DNA of 64,000 nt. Source: Galbitalea sp. SE-J8. Lineage in GTDB: Bacteria > Actinomycetota > Actinomycetes > Actinomycetales > Microbacteriaceae. The notes beneath the pieces were generated by a model. It was not told the DNA's origin. It saw only the letters and a list, made by a program, of their open reading frames with translations, and searched no databases. Every line of letters begins with the position of its first letter. Position 1 is the first letter of the stretch. The stretch is taken from contig NZ_JAUASV010000013.1 of assembly GCF_030345695.1 (NCBI RefSeq), positions 25,442 to 89,441 on the forward strand, written 5' to 3'. A program made the translations under genes and the position numbers. Positions 1 through 7,248 of the stretch are shown here, piece after piece.

Positions 1-699
1 GGCGCTCCTCTCGCTCCCGGCGCCGCTGCCGGAGGCCGCCTCGGCGAGCACCCGGAACACGATGCGGGTGCGGCCGATGTCGACGATGGAGTCCGGCGGC
101 AGCAGGGCCTTCGACACCTTCTGCCCGTTGAGCAGCGAGCCGTTCGTGGAGCCGAGGTCGGTGACCTGGGCGCGTTCGCCGTCCCAGAGGATCTCGACGT
201 GCTTGCGCGAGATGCTCGTGTCGTCGACGGTGATGTCGGCGTCGGAGCCGCGTCCGATGACCACCCGCCCGCGGCCGATGCGGTGGGTCTTGCCGTTGAC
301 CTCGAGCACGGGCGTCCAGCGGATGCGGCCGGCGGCCGTCGCGCTGCGCACCTCGACCATGCCCTGGCTCAGCCGCTCGGCGGGCTCGAACGCGATGCGC
401 ACGGGACCGGGGAAGGTGTAGTGCTGCGCGGCGGCGTGCGACTGCACGAGGCTCGCGAGCTCGCCCGTGAGGCTGTCGCCCATCGCCGTCATCCGCTCGT
501 AGTCGGCCGGCGAGAGGCGCACGGTGAACTCGTTGGGCACGAGGGTGCGGTCGCGGTCGACCGGCGCGGCGCGGGTGTCGAGCTCCCTGCGCAGGGCGCT
601 CGTGATCTCGACCGGCTGCAGACCGCTCTTGAAGGTCTTCGCGAACGCGCCGTTGACGGCACGCTCGAGACCCCTCTCGAAGCTGTCCAGCAGACCCAC
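1..699 (-). CDS. fhaA: FhaA-type protein: DUF3662 plus FHA domain (3' end cut by window edge)
   Basis: Phosphothreonine-reading adaptor that in actinobacteria works with Ser/Thr kinases in cell-wall synthesis and division. The visible 233 codons begin with the DUF3662 domain (GLLDSFERGLERAVNG at the start, roughly residues 1-115), followed by a forkhead-associated domain (about 130-220) with the typical GRGSDADI, SRKH and STNGS motifs. The GTG start at 699 is preceded by a GAGGGGAGC ribosome site. The frame is open to base 1, so the end of the FHA domain may lie outside. In related genomes fhaB, a PP2C phosphatase, rodA, a penicillin-binding protein and kinases follow downstream; that part is not in this window. 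The neighbouring tRNA-Leu matches the arrangement known in other actinobacteria. Confidence 0.92.
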   Translation of the reverse strand, partial: MGLLDSFERGLERAVNGAFAKTFKSGLQPVEITSALRRELDTRAAPVDRDRTLVPNEFTVRLSPADYERMTAMGDSLTGELASLVQSHAAAQHYTFPGPVRIAFEPAERLSQGMVEVRSATAAGRIRWTPVLEVNGKTHRIGRGRVVIGRGSDADITVDDTSISRKHVEILWDGERAQVTDLGSTNGSLLNGQKVSKALLPPDSIVDIGRTRIVFRVLAEAASGSGAGSERSA

Positions 700-862
700 G
701 GGCGTGAGGCTCCCCTCGGCTCGGTACCGGGCCCCGCTGCCGGGCTCGGTTCCTGCGATGCTAGCGGAGGCACCATGGCGTGCTCTCCGAGGATCGCGGC
801 GCGAGGTGACGAGTGGCGCTGTGGTAGTCTCGTGCGGCTGATCCCGCGGGGTCGGCTTGCGC

Positions 863-946
863 GCGCGAGTGGCGAAATTGGCAGACGCGCACGGTTCAGG
901 TCCGTGTGCCCGTGAGGGCATGGGGGTTCAAGTCCCCCCTCGCGCA
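863..946 (+). tRNA. tRNA-Leu (anticodon CAG)
   Basis: An 84-nt class II tRNA. The acceptor stem pairs GCGCGAG (863-869) with CTCGCGC (939-945), with discriminator A946. The anticodon stem CACGG/CCGTG encloses the loop TTCAGGT, giving anticodon CAG, which reads CUG, expected to be the main Leu codon of this GC-rich genome. A long variable arm and a GGTTCAAGT T-loop are present. CCA is not encoded. Excisionase-like and degenerate sequences start directly downstream, as is common where integrative elements have used a tRNA 3' end. Confidence 0.96.
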
Positions 947-954
947 CAGAGTGG

Positions 955-1260
955 AATGGCTCCTGATCTGGGATTTCGGTCCTGGGTCGGGGGCCAGGTC
1001 CACGACCCGGCTGGTGCTGGTCTTGGTGGGCTTGACCTTGTGGTCCTGCACGGCGTCGGCGGCAGGTCAGCGACGAGCTTGGCGTGCTGCGCTCGGGCTT
1101 TCAGTGCCGTGTCGAGCGCGGCCTGCGCCTGCGTCATCGTCGTGTATCCGCCGCGGGTCGCCCGATTCTCGCCGAGTTCCGGCCGGGCCGGGTCGATGGG
1201 CACGTAGAGCTGGTGCTTCCATGGGGTGCCTTCCTCGTCGCGTAGTCGGCGACGAGTCCG
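955..1260 (-). pseudogene. Degenerate coding remnant, possibly of an integrative element
   Basis: No intact gene is visible between the tRNA and the excisionase-like gene. On the minus strand one frame gives a protein-like stretch (GTPWKHQLYVPIDP, then GGYTTMTQAQAALDTALKAR) that ends in an unlikely proline/arginine-rich tail. Shifting frame near 1055 restores plausible coding (QDHKVKPTKTSTSRVVDLAP), so I infer a frameshifted gene. The stretch could be part of the DNA-binding arm of a tyrosine recombinase, which would suit its place beside a tRNA gene, but I cannot recognise the family with confidence. No start codon or ribosome site is convincing. Confidence 0.28.
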
Positions 1261-1321
1261 GCGTGCCCGTAGCGGCGTCGGGGGCGAGGTGGTCGCTCGG
1301 TTCGGCGATGCGGCGCTCGTA

Positions 1322-1534
1322 GTGAAGCAGCCCACGCTCACCATCGACGACATCCGCGCCTCGCGCGCCTTCGTCATCACCCGGCTCGATGCCGCCCGAG
1401 CCCTCGGCGTCGATCCCCGCACGATCACCGCCTCGATCGAGGGCGGCACGATCCCGAGCGTGAAGCTCGGGCGGCGCGTCGTCATCCCGCGCGAGGCGTT
1501 CCTGCGCGCCTTCGACCAGGAGTCGATTCGGTGA
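1322..1534 (+). CDS. Small excisionase/MerR-type helix-turn-helix protein
   Basis: About 70 residues, with a winged-helix DNA-binding core as in phage excisionases and plasmid regulators: ITRLDAARALGVDPRTITA forms the helix-turn-helix and VKLGRRVVIPREAFLRAF the wing and closing helix. Such proteins bend att-site DNA to direct excision, or act as small regulators. I chose the GTG at 1322 because the residues before it look non-coding; an upstream GTG at 1226 would add 32 arginine-rich residues. No strong ribosome site is seen. It lies between a degenerate remnant and an internally duplicated gene, just after tRNA-Leu, which suggests a decayed integrative element. No intact integrase is present in the window. 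Confidence 0.5.
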   Translation: MKQPTLTIDDIRASRAFVITRLDAARALGVDPRTITASIEGGTIPSVKLGRRVVIPREAFLRAFDQESIR

Positions 1535-1594
1535 CGCGCGCCGCCAGTCATTCGCCGGCTTCCCGAGCGAGCCGAGGGCTACGTCGCCGGCCTG

Positions 1595-1829
1595 GTGGCG
1601 CAGAACAGCTCCGAGTCGCGTGAGGAGGTCGTCACCGTTCCCGCGTCGGACGGTGATCCGACGCCTGCACCCCACGCTTCGGACAGTTCCGTCCCGCGCG
1701 ACAGCTTCTCTCCGCGTCCGTCGTCGTCGTTCGCCTCCCCGCCGCCGCAACCGGGTGAGATCGCCCGCCTCGTGGCGCAGAACAGCTCCGAGTCGCGTGA
1801 GGAGGTCGTCACCGTTCCCGCGTCGGACG
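1595..1829. repeat. Two 58-bp direct repeats, 177 bp apart
   Basis: The stretch starting GTGGCGCAGAACAGCTCC at 1595-1652 recurs at 1772-1829. Similarity extends about 15 bases further upstream in imperfect form. The offset is 59 codons, so the frame is kept. This looks like a recent segmental duplication inside the hypothetical gene. Confidence 0.9.
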
Positions 1830-2056
1830 CGAGCACGGCGGTGCTCTTCTCGTGCGTCGACGCTGACCGGCTCGGGTGGAAGGTCGCGAAGCCCGACGGA
1901 ACCGTTATCGCCAGTTCGTGGGGCACCTGCGACGGAACGTCGGAGCGGAACACCGCGCTTCTGCCGTCAACCCGCTCCCAACGTGTCGAGGTGAGCATCG
2001 AGGGCGATTTCGGTGCGACGACGAAGGCGGCGCTCGTCGTGGTCCCCGACGAATGA
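1595..2056 (+). CDS. Hypothetical protein with internal duplication, probably truncated
   Basis: 153 codons from a GTG. The last 75 residues look like the beta-rich end of a small secreted actinobacterial protein: a cysteine pair (FSC and WGTC) brackets GWKVAKPDGTVIAS. The N-terminal half is low-complexity and contains the segment AQNSSESREEVVTVPASD twice, 59 residues apart, from a direct DNA repeat. There is no signal peptide or lipobox, although the C-terminal part looks exported, so the original N-terminus has probably been replaced by the duplication. The frame stays open upstream to a stop at 1532-1534. I do not recognise a named family. It may not be functional. Confidence 0.42.
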   Translation: MAQNSSESREEVVTVPASDGDPTPAPHASDSSVPRDSFSPRPSSSFASPPPQPGEIARLVAQNSSESREEVVTVPASDASTAVLFSCVDADRLGWKVAKPDGTVIASSWGTCDGTSERNTALLPSTRSQRVEVSIEGDFGATTKAALVVVPDE

Positions 2057-2078
2057 TCCCGGGTCCCCTGATCCCGGG

Positions 2079-3152
2079 TCAGCGGCGGTAGGCGGCCACG
2101 AAGAGCTCGCCGCGGATCGCCGCGAGCGCGTCGTCGAGGCGATCGAGCACCGGGCCCGTGATGCCCGAGCACGTCACGTCGAAGGGCCCGAGCGGCTGGA
2201 GCGGTCGCGTGCGCAGGCGCACGACCTCCCAGCCGACGGCGCGCAGCAGGCGATCCTTGCGGCGGTCCTTCTGCTCGTGGCGGCCGGTGTGCTCGAGGCC
2301 GAAGCGGCCGATCGTGTCGTACTCGATAGCCACGCGCAGCTCGGGGATGACGAGGTCGGGCCACACCTCGACGTGGTCGAAGAACGGCGTCGCGACCCGC
2401 ACCGCGTTGGCGTCGAGCTCGAACGCGTACCGCGCGGCGAACCGCGCGTGCAGGTCGGCCTCGACCGCGGATGTCACGCGGGGCGCGTGGACGCTGACGA
2501 ACGCGTCGCCGACGGCCACGGCATCCGCTCCGCTCGCCGCGGCGTTGCGGCAGACCGTGCAGCGCCGCCCGTCGATGACGCGCGAGACCTGCGCCTCGAA
2601 CGACGGATGCCCCGCCGCGCACTGCCAGCGGTAGCGGCGGCCGACGAGGCTCTCGCTCTCGAGGGCGACGCGCATGCTCGGGATCGCGAGGGCCACGAGC
2701 TCGTCGCGCGTGAGCCGGGACCCGTCGAGCTTGCGGCACAGCGGGCAGCGGGTCTCATCCGGCGCGTCGATCGTGCGCTCGTCGCGCGGATGCCCGCAAC
2801 CGGCATAGACGGTTACGGGCGGCGAGGACGAGCGGGGTGCGACCGGCTGCGCGAGCCGCGCGCACTCGGGGCACCAGGCCGAGCGCCGCCGCTCCGGCCC
2901 ACCCGGGCGGGAGCGCTGCTCCTCGGGCGTCGCGACGAAACGGTGCCCGACGTCGCACTGCCAGACGAGGTACACCTCCGCCGCGGGCGGGATCTGCGAG
3001 AGCACGATGCCCGCGTTGAGGTCGGGGTGGTACTGCCTCACGAGAGTCGGATACGGCTTCCAGGCGTCGCGGTACGCGCCCATCGCGTAGGGCACCTCGA
3101 GGCCCTTCGTCCACTGTCGCCTGGCCCACCAGACGCCGACGCTCTCCGGCAT
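2079..3152 (-). CDS. Zinc-ribbon protein with C-terminal PD-(D/E)XK-like nuclease domain
   Basis: 357 residues. Three cysteine/histidine treble-clef-like units are visible: WQCDVGHRF...CPEC (about 65-100), CGHP...CPLC (about 115-140) and WQCAAGHPSF...CTVC (about 175-205). Each resembles the zinc-ribbon repeats found in phage- and defence-associated proteins. The last 130 residues fit a Vsr/DUF559-like endonuclease core: EADLHARFAARY, then PDLVIPELRVAIEYD with acidic residues in the expected D...ExD arrangement, then KDRRKDRLLRAVGWEVVRLR. Together they suggest a DNA-binding nuclease. No partner methylase or toxin lies beside it; the next gene downstream in transcription is on the other strand. 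The start at 3152 gives a complete first repeat. Substrate unknown. Confidence 0.82.
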   Translation of the reverse strand: MPESVGVWWARRQWTKGLEVPYAMGAYRDAWKPYPTLVRQYHPDLNAGIVLSQIPPAAEVYLVWQCDVGHRFVATPEEQRSRPGGPERRRSAWCPECARLAQPVAPRSSSPPVTVYAGCGHPRDERTIDAPDETRCPLCRKLDGSRLTRDELVALAIPSMRVALESESLVGRRYRWQCAAGHPSFEAQVSRVIDGRRCTVCRNAAASGADAVAVGDAFVSVHAPRVTSAVEADLHARFAARYAFELDANAVRVATPFFDHVEVWPDLVIPELRVAIEYDTIGRFGLEHTGRHEQKDRRKDRLLRAVGWEVVRLRTRPLQPLGPFDVTCSGITGPVLDRLDDALAAIRGELFVAAYRR

Positions 3153-3161
3153 GCGCCGAGG

Positions 3162-3962
3162 TTAGGACCTGCCCCCGACGAACGGCGTCTCCGTGGTGTC
3201 GACCTCGCCGGCCGCAGACCACCGCACCGCCGACATCGTGCCGCCGACGGCGAACGCCACCACGATGCCGCCCGGAGGGAAGGTGCGGCTCGACGAGCAG
3301 GACGCCGCCACGTCGTCCGCACCGGATGCGACGAGCAGGCACGGGTAACCGGTGACGTCACGGACGGCCCACGCACGGAGGTGGTCGATGTCGCCGTTCA
3401 GGCCCGCGTAGTCACCGAGCAACCGGAACGATCCCCGGTCGAACGCCCCGGTGCTGAACGCGGGCACGTCGGTCGGCAGTTGCGGCTGGTCGAACACGGC
3501 CAGCGCCGGGGGACTCGCGGTCGGGATCGGGCCCGAGGTCGATCCCGGCGACGGCGAGCCGGATGGCGCGGTCGCGCCGTCGAGGCGGGACGCGTCGAGC
3601 GCGCGCCCGATCGACACGCCCGCGAGACCGGCGATGAGCGCGGGGATGGCGACGAGCGCGACGAGCCGCGGCCGGATCCGGCGGCCCGCGGCCGACGCTG
3701 CGCCGGCTGCAGCGCCCGTCGCGTGGCCCGCCGGATCGCTCCGCGGGCCGTTCCCGCCGTCGTCCGGCGAGCCGGTCGCGGCAGCGTCGGCCGCCGCCGC
3801 GCCGGGTCCGCGCGCCGCATCCGTCGCCGCGGTGGAGGCTGCGATGCGCGCGTCGATCGCCGCGATCTGGTCGAGGAGCGCCGGGTCCGCGTCCCGTGCG
3901 AAGGCGGCGCGGGCGAGCTCGGAGCGGCGGGCGCGCAGCGCGGCGAGGTCCGCATCCGTCAT
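3162..3962 (-). CDS. Single-pass membrane protein of unknown function
   Basis: 266 residues. The N-terminal 45 residues form a charged helix (ALRARRSELARAAFARDAD) that could be a coiled coil. A low-complexity Ala/Gly/Pro stretch follows, then one membrane span (LVALVAIPALIAGLAGVSIG, about residues 100-120), a Ser/Pro/Thr-rich linker and a C-terminal extracytoplasmic domain of about 110 residues with two cysteines (YPCLL and AASCSS). The order cytoplasmic coil, span, linker, outer domain resembles anti-sigma-factor-like or sensor proteins, but no such motif is seen. It ends 9 bases before the start of the zinc-ribbon gene, so the two may be co-transcribed. Confidence 0.78.
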   Translation of the reverse strand: MTDADLAALRARRSELARAAFARDADPALLDQIAAIDARIAASTAATDAARGPGAAAADAAATGSPDDGGNGPRSDPAGHATGAAAGAASAAGRRIRPRLVALVAIPALIAGLAGVSIGRALDASRLDGATAPSGSPSPGSTSGPIPTASPPALAVFDQPQLPTDVPAFSTGAFDRGSFRLLGDYAGLNGDIDHLRAWAVRDVTGYPCLLVASGADDVAASCSSSRTFPPGGIVVAFAVGGTMSAVRWSAAGEVDTTETPFVGGRS

Positions 3963-4025
3963 CCGTCGAGTCTGGCAGGTGCGAGCACGGGTGGTGCCCG
4001 ACCGGGCTTGGCCGGGAGCCCGCTG

Positions 4026-4958
4026 CTACGCCGACGCCGGGCGCACGACGTTCTCCACCGGCTCGCCCGCGACCAGGTGCGCCACCTGACGGCGCATCAG
4101 CTCGAGCGTGCGGGTCGGGGTGAGCGTCGTGTTGCCGCCCAGGTGCGGGGTGATGATCGTGTTCGGCGTGCGCCAGAGCGGATGCCCGGCCGGCAGCGGC
4201 TCGGGCCGGGTCACGTCGAGCGCGGCCGCGATGCGTCCCGTGGCGAGCTCGGCGACGAGCGCGTCGGTGTCGATGACGCCGCCGCGCGCGACGTTCACCA
4301 CGAGCGCGCCGTCGGGAAGCGCCGCGAGGAAGGCCGCGTCGACGAGGCCGCGCGTCTCATCCGTCAGCGGAACGATGAGGATGACGACCTCGGCGTCGCG
4401 CGCGAGCCCGGGCAGCTCGTCGAAGCCGTGCACGCGCACGCCGTGCTCATCGCGGGCGGTGCGCGCGACGATCGTGAGGTGCGTCTTGAAGGCCGCGAGG
4501 CGCGCCGCGATCTCCGTGCCGATCGAGCCGTAGCCGACGAGCAGCACGCGGCGGTCGGCGAGGCTCGGCCGGAGCGTGGCGGCGGGCCAGTGCTCGACCG
4601 CGGCATCCCGCACCGCCGTGTCGATGCCGCGCAGGCTCGCGAGGGTGAGGCCGAGCGCGAGCTCCGCGGTCTCGTCGTCGTGCACGCCCCGGCCGTTCGC
4701 GACCGCGACCCTGGCCGGGATGTGCGGCACGGCGTGGTCGAAGCCGGCGCTCGGCAGCTGCACGAGCGAGAGCCTCGGCAGGTCCTGCAGCCGGCGGAAC
4801 ACGTCGCGGCGCACCACGAAGTGCGGGATGAGCACGACGTCGATCGTCTCCGGCTCCGGCGGCGGGCTCTGCACGTCCCACTCGACGAGCCGCACGCCCT
4901 CGGGAACCGGCCCGAAATCGGCGATGAGGTCGGGGGTCGGCAGCGTCACGGTGAGCAC
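4026..4958 (-). CDS. D-isomer-specific 2-hydroxyacid dehydrogenase
   Basis: 310 residues, the usual size for this NAD(P)H-dependent family, which interconverts 2-oxoacids and D-2-hydroxyacids. The dinucleotide-binding fold carries VLLVGYGSIGTEIAARL (GxGxxG, about residues 140-156). The catalytic triad is visible as Arg in VNVARGGVID, Glu in DVTRPEPLP and His in ITPHLGGNT. The substrate cannot be read from sequence; hydroxypyruvate, glyoxylate or phenylpyruvate reductases all look similar. It appears monocistronic, separated from genes on both sides by short gaps. Confidence 0.87.
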   Translation of the reverse strand: MLTVTLPTPDLIADFGPVPEGVRLVEWDVQSPPPEPETIDVVLIPHFVVRRDVFRRLQDLPRLSLVQLPSAGFDHAVPHIPARVAVANGRGVHDDETAELALGLTLASLRGIDTAVRDAAVEHWPAATLRPSLADRRVLLVGYGSIGTEIAARLAAFKTHLTIVARTARDEHGVRVHGFDELPGLARDAEVVILIVPLTDETRGLVDAAFLAALPDGALVVNVARGGVIDTDALVAELATGRIAAALDVTRPEPLPAGHPLWRTPNTIITPHLGGNTTLTPTRTLELMRRQVAHLVAGEPVENVVRPASA

Positions 4959-4983
4959 CGATCGACCCTACCGACCCCCGGCG

Positions 4984-6042
4984 TCACGCGGCGTGCGCGC
5001 CCGCGGGCTCCAGCTCGACGGCCGGCAGCTGGATGGGCGCGCGCGAGCGGAAGTGCCCCGCGACGCTCAGCACGAGACCGCCGACCGCCCACGCGGCGAG
5101 CACGAGCCACTGCTGCGCGGTGTCCGCGCTCGGGAAGTACGAGATGCTGCGCACGAGGGTCGACGCCGCGCCGGGCACGAAGTACTGGCCGATCTCGCCC
5201 CACGGCCCGACGATGAACTGCGCGGGCAGGGCGGCGCCCGAGATCGGGTTCGCGACGAGCATCGTGACGACCGAGCCGATCGCGATGCCGCGCGGCCCGA
5301 GCAGCGCGGTGCAGCCGACGATGAGGGATGCGGTGCCGAGCATAGAGACCGCGAGCGCCAGCCAGTCGAGGCCGAACGACCCGCCGAGGATGCCGAACCA
5401 GGTGTGCGTCACGAGCCCGACGACGAGCCCGGTGGCGGCCGCGTAGACGAGGAGCGCGACGAGGCGGCGCACCACCCCGACGACGAGCAGCGAGATCAGG
5501 ATGCCGCCGATCATTCCGCCGAGGACGAGCGGGAACGACATCGCGGTGAGCCCGGACCCGTTCGGGTCGTCCGCGGACAGCGGCACGACGTCGGTCGTCG
5601 TCACGGTCGGCGGCTGGGCGCCCGCGGGTGCGCGGGACGCCGCGAAGGCAGCGTCGAGCTGCGCCTGCAGGCCGGTGGCGACGTGACCGAGAAGCTGGGT
5701 CGCGGCGGTGCCGCCGGCGCTCGCCGTGAGCACCTCGGGAGCGGCATCCGTGGACAGCACGAGCGCGCCGCTGGTGTCGCGCGCCTCGATCGACGACACC
5801 GCGGCGGCACGGTCGTCGACGCGGGTCCAGGCGATCGCGCCGTCGGTGGCGTCGTCGATCGCCGCCTCGACCTGCTGCACGGCGGCGCCGGGTCCGCTGA
5901 TGGCGACCGGCAGGTCGTGCACCTCGGCGGTCGCGACGGGCCAGAGGAAGGCGAGCACGAGCACGCCCACGATGAGCGATCCGAGCAGGCCGAAGAGCGC
6001 GGTGAAGCCCCACCGCGTGTGGGGACGGACGGGCTGAGCCAT
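4984..6042 (-). CDS. Multi-span membrane protein of the YhgE/ABC-2 permease type
   Basis: 352 residues with one N-terminal span (FGLLGSLIVGVLVLAFLWPV), an extracytoplasmic domain of about 150 residues, then about five more spans from LVLGGMIGGILISLLVVG onward. This layout matches YhgE/Pip-like and ABC-2-type integral membrane proteins that act in export of small molecules or lipids. The ATG at 6042 is preceded by AAAGGTG; a longer frame exists upstream but runs across the operators. It is divergent from the TetR gene at 6107 and shares twin operators with it, so repression by that TetR is likely. The exported substrate is unknown. Confidence 0.8.
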   Translation of the reverse strand: MAQPVRPHTRWGFTALFGLLGSLIVGVLVLAFLWPVATAEVHDLPVAISGPGAAVQQVEAAIDDATDGAIAWTRVDDRAAAVSSIEARDTSGALVLSTDAAPEVLTASAGGTAATQLLGHVATGLQAQLDAAFAASRAPAGAQPPTVTTTDVVPLSADDPNGSGLTAMSFPLVLGGMIGGILISLLVVGVVRRLVALLVYAAATGLVVGLVTHTWFGILGGSFGLDWLALAVSMLGTASLIVGCTALLGPRGIAIGSVVTMLVANPISGAALPAQFIVGPWGEIGQYFVPGAASTLVRSISYFPSADTAQQWLVLAAWAVGGLVLSVAGHFRSRAPIQLPAVELEPAGAHAA

Positions 6043-6055
6043 GGCGGCACCTTTC

Positions 6056-6102
6056 ACAGAATGGTTGTTCTGTTTGTGCACTATACAGAATGTGTATTCT
6101 GT
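6056..6102. promoter_or_regulatory. Twin operators in divergent tetR/permease promoter region
   Basis: Two 18-bp inverted repeats with the same arms, ACAGAA-N6-TTCTGT, lie at 6056-6073 and 6085-6102, 29 bp apart (start to start). The first touches the permease leader and the second ends 4 bases before the tetR start codon. This is the classic layout for an autoregulated TetR repressor that also controls the divergent transporter. The region is conspicuously AT-richer than its surroundings. Confidence 0.8.
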
Positions 6103-6106
6103 TTGC

Positions 6107-6691
6107 ATGCCCCGAGTGTCCGACGAGTACCGCGCCGCCCGGCGCGAGCAGATCGCCCGGGCCGCCATCCGGGCGCTCTCGCGCAAGGGCGTGCCGCACA
6201 CCTCGATGGCCGACATCATCGAGGAGGCCGGGGTGTCGGCCGGCTCGTTCTACTCGAACTTCCGCGACAAGGCCGAGCTCGGCCGCTACGTCGCACGGTC
6301 CGTGCTCGGCGCACGCCTGCAGGAGTTCGCGGAGCTCGCCGACGGCGACCACGTGGTGACCCCGCGGGCCGCGCTCGACGCGATCCTCGGCAGCGTCGGC
6401 CGCGAGGTCCCGGCCGCCCTCGTCGTGCAGTTCTGGGCGGAGTCGACGACGGATGCCGCCCTTGCCGAGGCGGTGCGCGACACGATCACCGGCCTCGAGG
6501 CCGAGTTCGCGGCGATCGTGCTGCCCTGGGCGCGCGAGCGCACCGCGTCGGAGGCCGCCGCCGGCGCGCTCGCGGCGAGCACGGCATCCGCCCTGGCCGC
6601 CATCGCGCAGAGCTGGATCCTGCGCTCGGCGATCGTCGGCGCGCCCGAGCCCGCGGTCTACCTCGACGCCATCTCGGCCGCCCTCGGCTGA
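6107..6691 (+). CDS. TetR-family repressor
   Basis: 194 residues. The N-terminal helix-turn-helix is clear: AARREQIARAAIRALSRKG, then TSMADIIEEAGVSAGSFYSNF (about residues 8-50). The C-terminal ligand domain is unassigned. I chose the ATG at 6107 because the upstream in-frame ATG at 6041 would put the operators inside the gene. It should bind the ACAGAA-N6-TTCTGT pair just upstream, repressing itself and the divergent membrane permease. Confidence 0.92.
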   Translation: MPRVSDEYRAARREQIARAAIRALSRKGVPHTSMADIIEEAGVSAGSFYSNFRDKAELGRYVARSVLGARLQEFAELADGDHVVTPRAALDAILGSVGREVPAALVVQFWAESTTDAALAEAVRDTITGLEAEFAAIVLPWARERTASEAAAGALAASTASALAAIAQSWILRSAIVGAPEPAVYLDAISAALG

Positions 6692-6697
6692 GAGGCG

Positions 6698-7198
6698 TCA
6701 GCCGACCAGACCGGTCGCGTAGCGCTCGCGCCATGCCGCGCTCGCCGCCGGACCGGGCGCGAGGCGCGGTCGCTGCGCCGCCGTGCCGTCGGCGCGCACG
6801 AAGGCGAGGCGCGCCGGCTCTCCGGTCGCGGCGTCGACGAGCACCGACGCCCGTTCGCCCGTCGCCGGGTCGAACTCGTCGCTCCACTGCGCGAGGGCGG
6901 CGATCACGAGCCGCAGCCCGTCGCCGGCCGCCGTCAGGTGGTAGCTGAACCGCTCGCGGGACCCGGGCTCGGCGTACGGGCGCTTCTCGAGGATGCCGTG
7001 CTCGACGAGGGAGGCGAGGCGCGCTGACAGCACGTCGGTCGGCGCCTTGAGCGCATCGCGGAACTCGCCGAAACGCGTGCTGCCCTTGAGCGCGTCGCGC
7101 ACGATGAGCAGGGTCCACTTCTCGCCGAGCACTTCGAGCGACCGGAGGATCTGGCACGAGGGGTCGGTGCCGTGAGCTGCCGCGTACATGCCGACCAT
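6698..7198 (-). CDS. HxlR-family winged-helix regulator
   Basis: 166 residues from the ATG at 7198. The HxlR core is plain: DPSCQILRSLEVLGEKWTLL, then RFGEFRDALKAPTDVLSARL and a LVEHGILEKRPY wing (about residues 10-80). HxlR proteins sense redox or electrophile stress, often through the conserved early cysteine seen here (PSCQ). A C-terminal extension of about 60 residues may hold a further domain. The gene is divergent from the MFS transporter at 7249, its probable target. An ATG 9 bases downstream is a possible alternative start. Confidence 0.9.
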   Translation of the reverse strand: MVGMYAAAHGTDPSCQILRSLEVLGEKWTLLIVRDALKGSTRFGEFRDALKAPTDVLSARLASLVEHGILEKRPYAEPGSRERFSYHLTAAGDGLRLVIAALAQWSDEFDPATGERASVLVDAATGEPARLAFVRADGTAAQRPRLAPGPAASAAWRERYATGLVG

Positions 7199-7212
7199 CG
7201 TACCCCGCTCAC

Positions 7213-7225
7213 TTGGAAAAACCAA
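7213..7225. promoter_or_regulatory. Candidate HxlR operator TTGG-A5-CCAA
   Basis: A short inverted repeat (TTGG, AAAAA, CCAA) lies in the 50-bp gap between the divergent hxlR and MFS genes. It is markedly AT-rich for this genome and may overlap a -35 element. The role as HxlR site is inferred from position only. Confidence 0.45.
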
Positions 7226-7248
7226 TCGAGGGGGCTAGGCTCGCGACC

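Noticed and set aside
2013..5216. A 1067-codon plus-strand frame
   Set aside because: Its composition is arginine/alanine/histidine-rich, and it is antisense to three recognisable genes (zinc-ribbon protein, membrane protein, dehydrogenase).
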